Part shown: positions 17,199 to 25,741 of the stretch, in pieces
Numbering within the stretch: the first letter of the stretch is position 1
How the letters are laid out: each line of letters opens with the position of its first letter
DNA from: Cryobacterium aureum
GTDB lineage: Bacteria > Actinomycetota > Actinomycetes > Actinomycetales > Microbacteriaceae
Direction: 5' to 3'
Assembly: GCF_002954245.1 (NCBI RefSeq)
Contig: NZ_PPTG01000045.1
Coordinates: forward strand, 48,014-112,013
DNA: 64,000 nucleotides
Notes under the pieces: model-generated
Databases searched by the model: none
The model's input: the letters and a program-made list of their open reading frames with translations, nothing else
What the model was told of the DNA's origin: nothing
Translations under genes and position numbers: made by a program

Positions 17199-18428
17199 TC
17201 AACGTTGGGATAAAGCAGCGAGCTGGGCCGACGCCTGCTCCAGGACTTCCACCTTCTTGCAGCAGGCGAACCGCACCAGCGGTGCGTATTCCGTGCGGTG
17301 GGCGGGGGAACAGAACGCCTGGATCGGCACCGCGACCACGCCGGCCAGCTCTGGGAGTCGTCGGCAGAGCTCGGCGCCGTCCGTGAAGCCGAGCTGGGTG
17401 GCATCCGCCACGATGAAGTACGAACCCTGCGGCACGCTGATCGCGAAGCCGGCCGCGCGCAGTCCGGTGGCGAGCACATCCCTTTTCGTTTTCATCGCGT
17501 CGGCGATGTGCGCAAAATACGAGTCCGGCAGGTCGAGCCCGACGGCGATGGCCGGCTGGAACGGTGCCGCATTGACGTAGGTGAGAAACTGTTTGACCGC
17601 GAGAATCGCCGTGACGATGGCGGCCGGCGCACTCAGCCAGCCCACCTTCCAGCCGGTGAGGCTGAACGTCTTGCCGCCCGAGGAGATGGTGACCGTGCGT
17701 TCCCAGGCTCCCGGCAGGGTGGCGATGGGAATGTGCGGCGCGCCAAAGGTCAGGTGTTCGTAGACCTCGTCGGTGACGATAATGGCATCGTGCTGGTGCG
17801 CGAGCTCCACGATCAGCTCGAGCGTTTCGCGGGGAAACACTGCGCCGGTGGGATTGTGCGGATCGTTGACGATGATCAACCGGGTGCGGTCGGTGACGGC
17901 GGCCCGCAGCGCGTCGAGGTCGGGCTGAAAATCGGGGGCACGCAACGGCACGGTTCGATGGATGCCGCCGCCCAAGCCGATCAGACCGCCATAAGCGTCG
18001 TAAAACGGCTCAAAGGTGACGACCTCGTCTCCGGGCTCGATCAGCGCCAGAATCGTCGCGGCGAGAGCCTCTGTTGCTCCGGCAGTGACCAGGATTTCGC
18101 TGCCCGCATCCAGCGTGAGACCGTAGAACCGCTGCTGATGCCGGGCGATCGCCTCGAGTAAGACCGGCTGGCCCCGGCCCGGCGGGTACTGGTTCGTCCC
18201 GTCACTGATCGCCTGGCGGGCCGCCTCGACCACCACGGCCGGCCCATCTTCATCGGGAAAGCCTTGCCCAAGGTTGATCGCCCCGGTGCGCGCTGCCAGA
18301 GCGCTCATCTCGGCGAAGATACTCGCCGCCACGCTGCCGTCTGCGGCGAGCAGTCCGGCCCCGCTGGCTGCGCGTTGCCAGGCGCCGGAAATGGTCATGG
18401 CTGGTACTGCCCGTGAGGAGTGCTGCAT
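17199..18428 (-). CDS. PLP-dependent aminotransferase, class I/II (methionine/kynurenine aminotransferase-like)
   Basis: 409 residues from ATG 18428; an in-frame ATG at 18398 may be the true start because recognisable family sequence begins soon after it. Fold type I aminotransferase marks: NLGQGFPDEDGPAVVVEAA, TAGATEALAATILALI, IIVNDPHNPTGAVFP, IIVTDEVYEHLTFG, and the PLP lysine in TISSGGKTFSLTGWKVGWL; the substrate-carboxylate arginine is in LVRFACCKKVEVL near the end. The GQGFPD opening is that of the MetC-like/kynurenine aminotransferase group, which transfers amino groups between 2-oxo acids and Met or aromatic amino acids. It is divergent from the HtrA gene. Confidence 0.88.
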   Translation of the reverse strand: MQHSSRAVPAMTISGAWQRAASGAGLLAADGSVAASIFAEMSALAARTGAINLGQGFPDEDGPAVVVEAARQAISDGTNQYPPGRGQPVLLEAIARHQQRFYGLTLDAGSEILVTAGATEALAATILALIEPGDEVVTFEPFYDAYGGLIGLGGGIHRTVPLRAPDFQPDLDALRAAVTDRTRLIIVNDPHNPTGAVFPRETLELIVELAHQHDAIIVTDEVYEHLTFGAPHIPIATLPGAWERTVTISSGGKTFSLTGWKVGWLSAPAAIVTAILAVKQFLTYVNAAPFQPAIAVGLDLPDSYFAHIADAMKTKRDVLATGLRAAGFAISVPQGSYFIVADATQLGFTDGAELCRRLPELAGVVAVPIQAFCSPAHRTEYAPLVRFACCKKVEVLEQASAQLAALSQR

Positions 18429-18545
18429 GGTTCCCAAACTATCGCCTCGGCAACGTCTCGGCTTGATCATTGAATGCTCTCAGTGTGTACATATCGAACG
18501 TTCAGGTTTGGGCGCAAAGCTGGCAACGCTTGGAAGGAGCACCCG

Positions 18546-20216
18546 ATGACTGACAACACCAATGATTCCGGCACCACCCCCGACAGGTCCGATGATGCCG
18601 CCGCTTTTGCCGTGAATGATTCCGGTGAGGCTACCCCGCCCACCGCACCACCGACGGTGCCACCCACCGATGCTCCGGCCGCGCCCTCGGCCCCGATCCC
18701 GCCGGCCAACGCCGTGCCCGCTGTACCGGTCGTTGTAGCACCGAGCCAGCCGGCAGCATCCGTTTCACCGGAGCCCGCTGACGACATCCCAGCTGAAAGC
18801 CATCCCGCTGCCAACCCAACGGACGCCTACCCCACGAATTCTTACCCGACGGATGCCTTCGGCCGCCCGATCGGGACCCCAACAGCGTCGTCCTCCGCCT
18901 ATGCCCCTAGCGGCGCCCCCCAGGCCTATGCGACCGCAGATTCCTACCCGACGGATGCTTATCCCAGCCAGCCCTTTGCCTCCAATAAGACCAAGGAACC
19001 CGGTCGCCGCAGGGGCAGCGTCGCACTGATCGCCGCCCTCGCCATTGGTGCGCTGGTCGGCGGATCGTCCGGCGCCGGCATCACCGCCCTCATGATGAAC
19101 GGCCAGAACAACGGTGTCCCGGTCAGCCAGGCCTCCGGCCCGAGCAACGTTGTGGTGAATAACACCAAGAGCGTCAATCAGATCACCGCCGTCGCGGCCA
19201 AGGCTTCACCGAGTGTCGTTACCATCGACGTTTCCAGCAGCTCAGCGGGCGGAACCGGTTCCGGCGTCATTCTCACCGACGACGGCTACGTGCTCACCAA
19301 CACCCACGTGGTCACCCTCGACGGCGCAGCCTCCGATGTGAAAATCGAGGTCAAGAGTAACGACGGCAAGCTCTATTCCGCGACCATGGTCGGCACCGAC
19401 CCCATCTCCGACCTCGCCGTGATCAAACTGACCGACGCGAGCGGACTCACCCCGATTACCTGGGGCGATTCCTCCGAGCTCAATGTCGGTGACAGCGCCA
19501 TCGCCATCGGCGCCCCGCTCGGTCTCTCCGGAACGGTCACCGACGGCATTGTCAGCGCCCTGAACCGCAGTATCACCGTCGCTAGCTCGGCCGCCCCGAC
19601 CTCGCCCGACACCACAACGCCCGACGAAGGCCAAAGCCAGAACCCGTTCTTCTTCGACTTTCCGGGCCAGGATGGCACCCAATCGCAGGGCTCGCAGGCC
19701 GCCACCGCCAGCATTGCGCTCCCGGTGATTCAAACGGATGCCGCCATCAACCCTGGCAACTCCGGCGGCGCACTGCTCAACGGCAGCGGTGAACTGATCG
19801 GCATCAACGTGGCCATCGCCAGCGCCGGCAGCACCACCTCGTCGTCGGCGGCCGGCAGCATCGGCGTCGGGTTCTCTATCCCGTCGAACTTCGCCAAGCG
19901 CATCTCCGACGAGATCATCGCCAACGGAACGGCCACCCACGGCCTGCTCGGTGCGAGCGTCAAGGACGCCTCCAGTTCTACCAGCAGCACCGTCGGGGCG
20001 CTGATCAGCGAGGTCACCTCGGGTGGCGCCGCAGCCAAGGCCGGTCTCGCCGCCGACGATGTCATCACCAACTTCAACGGTGTGCCGATCACGGACTCGA
20101 TCGACCTCACCGCCCAGGTGCGGGTGCTCCCGGCCGGCGGCAGCGCCGATCTCACCTACGTGCGGGACGGCAAGTCGATCACCGTCTCGGTCACGGTCGG
20201 TGAGCTCTCCAGCTAA
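18546..20216 (+). CDS. Membrane-anchored HtrA/DegP-like serine protease with PDZ domain
   Basis: 556 residues from ATG 18546, with GAAGGAG 7 bases upstream. Residues 1-155 are cytoplasmic and rich in Pro/Ala/Thr, with a repeated tyrosine motif (YPTN, YPTDAF, YPTDAY). One membrane helix spans ~157-181. The trypsin-like domain follows with His254 (TNTHVVTL), Asp289 (SDLAVIKL) and Ser406 (INPGNSGGAL). A single PDZ domain occupies ~455-545 (GLLGASVK ... AAKAGLAADDVITNFNGVPI). This is the layout of actinobacterial envelope quality-control proteases. An insertion rich in Ser/Thr/Gln (about 345-390) lies inside the protease domain. A hairpin follows the stop. Confidence 0.93.
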   Translation: MTDNTNDSGTTPDRSDDAAAFAVNDSGEATPPTAPPTVPPTDAPAAPSAPIPPANAVPAVPVVVAPSQPAASVSPEPADDIPAESHPAANPTDAYPTNSYPTDAFGRPIGTPTASSSAYAPSGAPQAYATADSYPTDAYPSQPFASNKTKEPGRRRGSVALIAALAIGALVGGSSGAGITALMMNGQNNGVPVSQASGPSNVVVNNTKSVNQITAVAAKASPSVVTIDVSSSSAGGTGSGVILTDDGYVLTNTHVVTLDGAASDVKIEVKSNDGKLYSATMVGTDPISDLAVIKLTDASGLTPITWGDSSELNVGDSAIAIGAPLGLSGTVTDGIVSALNRSITVASSAAPTSPDTTTPDEGQSQNPFFFDFPGQDGTQSQGSQAATASIALPVIQTDAAINPGNSGGALLNGSGELIGINVAIASAGSTTSSSAAGSIGVGFSIPSNFAKRISDEIIANGTATHGLLGASVKDASSSTSSTVGALISEVTSGGAAAKAGLAADDVITNFNGVPITDSIDLTAQVRVLPAGGSADLTYVRDGKSITVSVTVGELSS

Positions 20217-20241
20217 CCGCTCCATACTGTTCCTTCCCACA

Positions 20242-20272
20242 ATCGCGTCGCCGGCTGGTCCGGCGGCGCGAT
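20242..20272 (+). terminator. Candidate terminator after the HtrA gene
   Basis: A 13-bp stem, ATCGCGTCGCCGG (20242-20254) with CCGGCGGCGCGAT (20260-20272), one U-G pair, and a 5-base loop. The tail GTGTTTGT is only moderately U-rich. Confidence 0.55.
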
Positions 20273-20371
20273 GTGTTTGTCAGTACGTGCGTTCGCCGCG
20301 CGGCGCGTGGCAAATTCAGGGGCTGGTAGGCTCGATCGTCCTACCCAATAACCGGAAAGCTGGCCAGCCAG

Positions 20372-21415
20372 GTGCACCAACGTGGTACGGGTTTTCTTCC
20401 CGGGGTGTCGTATGTGATGCCCGTTCTCAACGAGGCGACGCACGTGCGAGCCGCCGTCGAAAGCCTGCTCGCTCAGGACTACCAGGGGGCGTTCGAGGTC
20501 ACCCTGGCCCTCGGACCGAGCATCGACGGCACGACCGAACTGGTCGAAGAAATGGCCGCCGTGGACGCGCGAATCCGCGTGGTACCCAACGACGTCGGGT
20601 CGACTCCGGCGGGCCTGAATATCGCCATCCGCGCCTCCCAATACGCGGTGGTCATCCGCGTCGACGCGCACTCCGTGCTGCCGCCGGACTACGCCCGCAT
20701 CGCCGTCGAGACGCTCGAGCGCACCGGCGCCGACAACGTCGGCGGCATTATGGATGCTCGCGGCATCAGCGCATTCGAGCGCGCAGTGGCCCGGGCCTAC
20801 GGCACTCGTATTGGCCTTGGCGGCACGCCGCATCACGTTGGCGGTGCTGAAGGCGCCGCCGAAACCGTGTACCTCGGTTGCTTTCGCACCGAGAGCATCC
20901 TGAACGTCGGCCTGTTCGACGAGGGTGTCAAGCGTGGCCAGGACTGGGACTTGAACCGTCGTCTCCGGGAAGCCGGCGGCACGGTCTGGTTCACCCCGAA
21001 ACTGCGCGTACTCTATCGGCCGCGGCCGACCGTGGCCCAGCTGGCCCGGCAGATGCTCTCGACCGGGCTCTGGCGCGGTGAGCTGGCGCGGCGGTATCCG
21101 GCGGCCAACGGCATCCGCTATTTCGTGCCGCCGGCCATGGTACTCACAGTGGCCCTCGGTCTGCTCCTTGGCATCGTCGGGGTCGTGCAGGCCACCCTCG
21201 GCGCGGCGCCGTGGCTGCTGCTGGGCCTGATCGTTCCCGCCGGGTACCTGCTCATCGTGGTCGCCGCGACGCTCGCAGTGGCCCGGCCGGACGGATTTCG
21301 TACGTCCCTCAATTTTCTCGTAGTCTTGCCCTGCATTCACTTCTGCTGGGGGATCGGGTTCGTGCTCGGCTACCTGAAACTGACCAGCAATATCACGGCA
21401 CACACGGGAAGGTGA
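20372..21415 (+). CDS. Glycosyltransferase family 2 with C-terminal membrane segments (ExoA-like)
   Basis: 347 residues from GTG 20372. The GT-A domain starts SYVMPVLNEATHVRAAVESLL, has the nucleotide/metal region VVIRVDAHSVLPPDYARIA, and the acceptor-side motif DEGVKRGQDWDLNRRLREAGG with the catalytic ED-like QDWD. Three hydrophobic segments (about 255-340) form the C-terminus (AMVLTVALGLLLGIVGVVQA, WLLLGLIVPAGYLLIVVAAT). The overall plan is that of succinoglycan ExoA-type or wall polymer transferases. It opens a co-directional group with the CDP-alcohol phosphotransferase, a second GT2 and a glycerophosphotransferase, indicating assembly of a phosphate-containing surface glycopolymer. Confidence 0.85.
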   Translation: MHQRGTGFLPGVSYVMPVLNEATHVRAAVESLLAQDYQGAFEVTLALGPSIDGTTELVEEMAAVDARIRVVPNDVGSTPAGLNIAIRASQYAVVIRVDAHSVLPPDYARIAVETLERTGADNVGGIMDARGISAFERAVARAYGTRIGLGGTPHHVGGAEGAAETVYLGCFRTESILNVGLFDEGVKRGQDWDLNRRLREAGGTVWFTPKLRVLYRPRPTVAQLARQMLSTGLWRGELARRYPAANGIRYFVPPAMVLTVALGLLLGIVGVVQATLGAAPWLLLGLIVPAGYLLIVVAATLAVARPDGFRTSLNFLVVLPCIHFCWGIGFVLGYLKLTSNITAHTGR

Positions 21416-21419
21416 GCAG

Positions 21420-22244
21420 ATGACTAGTTCGCCGAATATCGCCCGCGACCCCACGGCCAGGCCGGAGTCGATCGCGCAGTTGCGCGCTGTCGCCCAGCCG
21501 CCCGAGGTACGCCTGCGCGCCAACGCCGAGCACTGGACGGCGAGCCTGTACCTGCGCGACCTGTCGCCGTACCTCACGTGGATGCTGCTGAAGACCCGCA
21601 TCTCCGCCAACGGTGTGACCGCGCTGATGATCCTGGCGGGCTGGTCGACCGCTGCGGCCCTATTGATCCCCGGAATCTGGGGGGCGGTACTCGCTCTCGC
21701 GCTCAGTCAGGTGCAGATGCTCATCGACTGCTGCGACGGAGAGGTCGCCAGGTGGCGCGGTACCTCCTCGCCGGCCGGGGTGTTCCTCGACAAGGTCGGG
21801 CACTACTCCACCGAGTCGCTCATTCCCATCGCGCTCGGCATTCGGGCGGCTGCCTACCCGTTCGAGTCGCCAGATGACTATCTGTGGACCAGCCTCGCGC
21901 TGCTGCTCGCCCTGATCATCGTGCTGAACAAGGCGCTCAACGACATGGTGCACGTCGCCCGTGCCAATGCCGGCTTGACGAAGCTCGCCGATACCCAGGG
22001 TGAGAAGACACCGACCTCGAGCCTGATCGCCCGAGTGCGTCGGCTCGCCCGTTTTGTGCCTTTTCACCGGCTCTACCACTCGGTCGAACTGACCATGGTG
22101 ATCTTCGCTGCGGCAGTGATCGGGCTGTTCGCCGGGCAGCCGACGGTCGACCGGGCCGTGCTCGTCGTTCTTGTTCCCCTCGCTTTCCTGTCGCTCATCG
22201 GGCATTTCGTGGCCATCATGGCGTCCAAGCGTGTCCGTTCCTAG
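21420..22244 (+). CDS. CDP-alcohol phosphatidyltransferase family membrane protein
   Basis: 274 residues, about six membrane segments. The family active site D-x2-DG-x2-AR-x8-G-x3-D-x3-D is present as DCCDGEVAR at 103-111, then G120 and D124, but the last position is His128 instead of Asp. That last acid is the presumed base in characterised CDP-alcohol enzymes, so the substitution is notable. The family joins an alcohol (glycerol phosphate, inositol phosphate and others) to a CDP-activated partner. In this cluster it probably makes an activated or primed intermediate for the wall polymer. Four bases separate it from the upstream GT2, and the next gene starts inside its 3' end. Confidence 0.82.
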   Translation: MTSSPNIARDPTARPESIAQLRAVAQPPEVRLRANAEHWTASLYLRDLSPYLTWMLLKTRISANGVTALMILAGWSTAAALLIPGIWGAVLALALSQVQMLIDCCDGEVARWRGTSSPAGVFLDKVGHYSTESLIPIALGIRAAAYPFESPDDYLWTSLALLLALIIVLNKALNDMVHVARANAGLTKLADTQGEKTPTSSLIARVRRLARFVPFHRLYHSVELTMVIFAAAVIGLFAGQPTVDRAVLVVLVPLAFLSLIGHFVAIMASKRVRS

Positions 22245-23124
22245 CGAGGCCGCAGAGCGGCCGACGGTCGGGGTGGTGGTGCTCACCCAGGGCACGCGTC
22301 CTCGCGACCTCGATCGGGGCATCCGCTCGGTGCTGGCTCAGCATTCAGTGACGCTCGACGTGGTCTGTGTCGGCAACGGCTGGCAGCCGACCGACCTGCC
22401 GGCCGGCGTGCACACGCTCGGTCTGCCCACCAACCTCGGCATTCCGGCCGGCCGCAACCGCGGGGTGTCGCGTGTCACCGGCGAGTACCTGTTTTTTCTC
22501 GACGACGATGCGAGCATTCCCGACCCGAATTTTCTGATCGAGGCGATCGGCAAACTGCGCGCTGACCCGACGATCGGGCTGCTGCAGCCGCGGGTCGAAG
22601 ACCCGGCGGGAATCGAATCGCCGCGTCGGTGGATTCCCCGCATACGCAAGGGTGAGGCGTCTACGCCCGGACCGGTGTTCTCGGTCTGGGAGGGGGCTGT
22701 GCTGTTGCCGCGCACGGTTTTCGACGCGACCGGCGGTTGGGCCGAACCGTTTTTCTACGCCCACGAAGGGATCGAACTGGCCTGGCGGGTCTGGGACCAG
22801 GGCCGGGTCGCTTGGTATGCCGGCGACCTGGTCGCCAACCACCCGGTGATTCTGCCGACCCGCCATGCCGACTACTACCGGTTGAACGCCCGCAACCGGG
22901 TCTGGCTGGCCCGACGCAATCTGCCGGTCCTGTTGGTGCCACTGTACGTGGGCTCGTGGACGGCAATTCAGGTGCTGCGCTGGTCGCTGAGCAATCGGCC
23001 GGCGTTGCGCGCCTGGTTCGGCGGCTGGCGTGAAGGGTGGCGCGGCGATCCGGGGCCGCGGCATCCGCTGCGAGCCCGCACGGTCTGGCGGATGACCCGC
23101 GCCGGACGCCCGCCGATCATCTAA
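22231..23124 (+). CDS. Glycosyltransferase family 2
   Basis: 297 residues from GTG 22231, overlapping the previous gene by 14 bases; the frame stays open further upstream but only inside that gene. GT-A signatures are VGVVVLTQGTRPRDLDRGI, the donor-binding NLGIPAGRNRGVSRVTGEY with the DXD motif FFLDDDASIPD, and FFYAHEGIELAWRVWDQG in place of the usual ED acceptor motif. The C-terminus is Arg/Trp-rich without an obvious membrane span, although LPVLLVPLYVGSWTAIQVL may dip into the membrane. It is part of the surface-polymer cluster between the CDP-alcohol enzyme and the glycerophosphotransferase. Confidence 0.85.
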   Translation: MSVPSEAAERPTVGVVVLTQGTRPRDLDRGIRSVLAQHSVTLDVVCVGNGWQPTDLPAGVHTLGLPTNLGIPAGRNRGVSRVTGEYLFFLDDDASIPDPNFLIEAIGKLRADPTIGLLQPRVEDPAGIESPRRWIPRIRKGEASTPGPVFSVWEGAVLLPRTVFDATGGWAEPFFYAHEGIELAWRVWDQGRVAWYAGDLVANHPVILPTRHADYYRLNARNRVWLARRNLPVLLVPLYVGSWTAIQVLRWSLSNRPALRAWFGGWREGWRGDPGPRHPLRARTVWRMTRAGRPPII

Positions 23125-23143
23125 CGGAAGGTAGTCTTATTCG

Positions 23144-24421
23144 GTGGTAATTCGGAAAGACGTCAGGCGTGCAGTCAAACTGGTCAGGGACGTTGTGGCC
23201 TCCCGCAAGGCCCAACACAGGCTGCGCGGTCCGCTGAAAGCGCGGGAACTACGCGAAGATAATCACTTCAAGATCGCCGTCTACTTTGCCGATGGGCCGG
23301 TCAATCTGTACCAGATGCGGCAGTGGTATCAGCCGCTCGCCACACTCGCCAAGACCTGGCCGGTGCTCGTGCTCAGCCGTACCGGCGGCGGCACCCTCAA
23401 ACTCATGGATGAGTCGCCGGTTCCGGTTGCCTACGCGCGCACGGTTCCGCAGCTCGAGCAGATCGTGGCCGAGCAGGACATTCGCATCGTGTTCTACGTC
23501 AACCAGAACCCGCGCAACTTTCAGATGATGCGCTACGGGCGCTGCTGGCACGTTTTCATCAACCACGGTGAGAGCGACAAAATGTACATGATCACCAACC
23601 AGTTCAAGGCCTACGACTATTCGTTTGTCGCAGGGGACGCCGCCCTCGCCCGGCTGGACCGGGTGCTCTGGGACTATGACTTCGACAAGCGCGCCATCAA
23701 GATCGGGCGCCCTCAGGCCGACTACTTCAGTGGTGAGCTGCCTTACACGCCCGATGAACGCCAGGTCGTGCTCTACGCCCCCACCTGGGAGGGCGACCGG
23801 GCCGCTGCCGCCTATGGCTCCGTCGCAACCCACGGGGTCGCCCTGGTTACCGCGCTGCTCGCCACCGGCACCCACCGGGTAATCTACCGACCGCACCCGC
23901 GCAGCGGCGTCGTCGACCATGCCTACGGAACGGCCAACAAGACCATCATCGCCGCTCTTGCGGCGGCCAACGCCCGCGATTCGCGCGCCCAGCACGTCTA
24001 CGACGCGGGCCCCGACCTCGGCTGGCAACTGGCCGCAGCGGATGTCGCCATCGTCGACATCTCCGCCATGGTCTACGACCGACTCGCCACCGGTAAGCCG
24101 CTCATCATCACCCGACCGGTGAACCCGACGGCCGTGATCGACACGAGCGGGTATCTCTCGGACTGCGAGTGGTTGCCCGCCGAGAACGCCGCCGACATCG
24201 TGGCTTTCGTCGCACGCCTCACGCACGATGAGGCCGTGGTGGAACGCCTGCAGGGCTGGGTGCAGCATTACTTCGGCGACACCACGCCGGGCGTCGCGAC
24301 GGAGCGACTGCACGCGGCCGTTGCGCACCTGATGGACGAGTGGGACCGGTTCGCGGCCGTGCACGACGCTGACATCGCGATTGTGCCTGATCCCGCGACG
24401 GTTCTTCCGGATGAGTTATAG
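23144..24421 (+). CDS. CDP-glycerol glycerophosphotransferase family protein (TagB/TagF-like)
   Basis: 425 residues from GTG 23144 with GGAAGG upstream. Two Rossmann-like halves typical of TagF are visible. The conserved phosphate-binding histidine motif is IYRPHPRSGVVDHAYG (about residue 245) and the second-domain motif is AAADVAIVDISAMVYDRLATGKPLI (about 300). An earlier HGE segment, FINHGESDKMYM, replaces the usual catalytic HG. The enzyme would add glycerol- or ribitol-phosphate units to a lipid-linked polymer at the inner membrane surface. Its stop is directly abutted by the stop of the convergent gene at 24416. Confidence 0.86.
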   Translation: MVIRKDVRRAVKLVRDVVASRKAQHRLRGPLKARELREDNHFKIAVYFADGPVNLYQMRQWYQPLATLAKTWPVLVLSRTGGGTLKLMDESPVPVAYARTVPQLEQIVAEQDIRIVFYVNQNPRNFQMMRYGRCWHVFINHGESDKMYMITNQFKAYDYSFVAGDAALARLDRVLWDYDFDKRAIKIGRPQADYFSGELPYTPDERQVVLYAPTWEGDRAAAAYGSVATHGVALVTALLATGTHRVIYRPHPRSGVVDHAYGTANKTIIAALAAANARDSRAQHVYDAGPDLGWQLAAADVAIVDISAMVYDRLATGKPLIITRPVNPTAVIDTSGYLSDCEWLPAENAADIVAFVARLTHDEAVVERLQGWVQHYFGDTTPGVATERLHAAVAHLMDEWDRFAAVHDADIAIVPDPATVLPDEL

Positions 24422-25273
24422 CGCCTGGTCCTGAACTGGCGTTGGCGCGGATTTGGTCGGCAGGAGCTTGCGTCGGCGCGGGTCACGCACAGTTTTCTCA
24501 CGCACAGTTTTTTCACGCACAGTGATCTCACGCACCCGGGGCTCCAGATCCGGCTGAAAACCGACCGGTGCCGGGCCGAAGGCGAGGCGGGACGCGTGCA
24601 TGACCTTGCTGCCGAGAATGTGGTTGCCCGCACCGCCGATCACGGCTCCGATGCCAAACGGCAGGGCCTTGCCGAGCAGGCTGGCACTGCCGCGGGTCGC
24701 GAACTGGCGCAGAAATGCGCTCTTGAGTCTGTCGGTGAGCGGGCCGAGAATTGCGCGGGGCAGACTGTTCGTTATGAGCTCACCCCAGTAGGTGTTTCGG
24801 GCGGTTCCCGAGCCGGTCGCCTGGCCCGCGAGCTGCCGCACCAAGTCGCTGCCTTCACGGCCGAGCATCATGGTCATGACCAGGGCGCGAGCGCGGTCAG
24901 GGTCTTCCACCGCGATGCCGTGTACCTCGCTCACCGACTGGGTGAACAGCGCCGTCGCCTCGAGGAAGCCAGCGGTCTCCACGCCTGACAAAGCGAGGGT
25001 GATGCCGGTTCCGACGCCGGGAATGACCGCGGTGGCACCCACTGCGGCACCCCCGGTCGTCACGGCCGCGAGGTAGCGCTTTTCCAGGATGCGCACGATC
25101 TGCTCGGGGGAGGCGTGGGGATTCCGCCGTCTTATGCTGCGAATATGGGCGAGCACTACGGGCCGGTGAACGGCCAACACCCGATCAAAGCCCTTGACGA
25201 ACCCGGTCGGCAGCGCGCCGCCCTGCGGAGTGCCGCCGGTCGATGACAGCATCGGTATGCTCTTCCTGGCCAT
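24416..25273 (-). CDS. Hypothetical protein with glycine-rich hydrophobic core and C-terminal TVREK repeats
   Basis: 285 residues from ATG 25273 (GAAGGGCGAG upstream). Function not recognised. The middle holds hydrophobic Gly/Ala-rich stretches, VTTGGAAVGATAVIPGVGTG near residue 85 and LLGKALPFGIGAVIGGAG near residue 220, which could be membrane-associated, separated by helical sequence around GREGSDLVRQLAGQ. The last ~40 residues are strongly basic and contain three to four copies of a five-residue motif (EITVR, EKTVR, EKTVR) encoded by 15-bp tandem repeats at 24483-24535. It is convergent and overlapping by 6 bases with the glycerophosphotransferase; divergent from the XRE gene. Confidence 0.7.
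   Translation of the reverse strand: MARKSIPMLSSTGGTPQGGALPTGFVKGFDRVLAVHRPVVLAHIRSIRRRNPHASPEQIVRILEKRYLAAVTTGGAAVGATAVIPGVGTGITLALSGVETAGFLEATALFTQSVSEVHGIAVEDPDRARALVMTMMLGREGSDLVRQLAGQATGSGTARNTYWGELITNSLPRAILGPLTDRLKSAFLRQFATRGSASLLGKALPFGIGAVIGGAGNHILGSKVMHASRLAFGPAPVGFQPDLEPRVREITVREKTVREKTVRDPRRRKLLPTKSAPTPVQDQAL
24483..24535. repeat. 15-bp tandem repeat, about 3.5 copies, inside a coding region
   Basis: Units begin TCACGCACAGTTTTC and recur at 24483, 24498, 24513 and (partial) 24528 with one to three changes each. They encode the TVREK-type repeat in the minus-strand hypothetical protein; copy number could vary between strains. Confidence 0.85.
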
Positions 25274-25424
25274 TGCTCGCCCTTCTCGGTTGCGTCTCGT
25301 CGAGTGTACGTGGTGCACCGGCGCGCACGCCGGGACGCGCGGGCGGGTGCCGGAGTACAAATACTATCTTTCGCCAAATGTCCACCCGCTAGTCAAGAAT
25401 CCTCTGTGCCGCTACAACTGAGGA

Positions 25425-25739
25425 ATGCTTGAGCCTAAATCAGAAGCCTCCCGACTGCTCGGCCTTCGCCTGCGGGAGCGCCGCCTGGCGCTCGGGTTCA
25501 ATCAGGAGTCCGTCGCTCTGCTCGCCGGACTCAATGTCTCGAATTACGCGCGCATCGACCGGGGCCACGGGAACCCGACGATGTACACGCTCATTCGGCT
25601 GGCGGCCGTGCTGCAACTCGAATTGAGTGAGCTGGTAACCGGTCTCGCCGTTGGGCAGCTACCGCCGACTCGCGACTCCTACATTGCCATCGACTTTCGT
25701 CGTTCCCAGGAAGCTCTGGCGAGTCGGCGGCTGGGCTAG
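25425..25739 (+). CDS. Small XRE-family DNA-binding protein
   Basis: 104 residues, ATG 25425 with GAGGA just upstream. Residues ~8-68 form a HTH_3/XRE fold: LGLRLRERRLALGFNQESVALLAGLNVSNYARIDRGHGNP ends helix 4 region and is followed by MYTLIRLAAVLQLELSELV (each quoted in part here as family-diagnostic blocks). The remaining ~35 residues show no ligand domain. Proteins of this size act as simple repressors or activators. It lies between the surface-polymer genes and the TagGH exporter and converges on tagH with a 2-base gap; its targets are unknown. Confidence 0.85.
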   Translation: MLEPKSEASRLLGLRLRERRLALGFNQESVALLAGLNVSNYARIDRGHGNPTMYTLIRLAAVLQLELSELVTGLAVGQLPPTRDSYIAIDFRRSQEALASRRLG

Positions 25740-25741
25740 GG

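Noticed and set aside
20213..21610. A 465-codon minus-strand open frame
   Set aside because: Antisense to the well-supported GT2 gene and the start of the CDP-alcohol gene; no recognisable domain.
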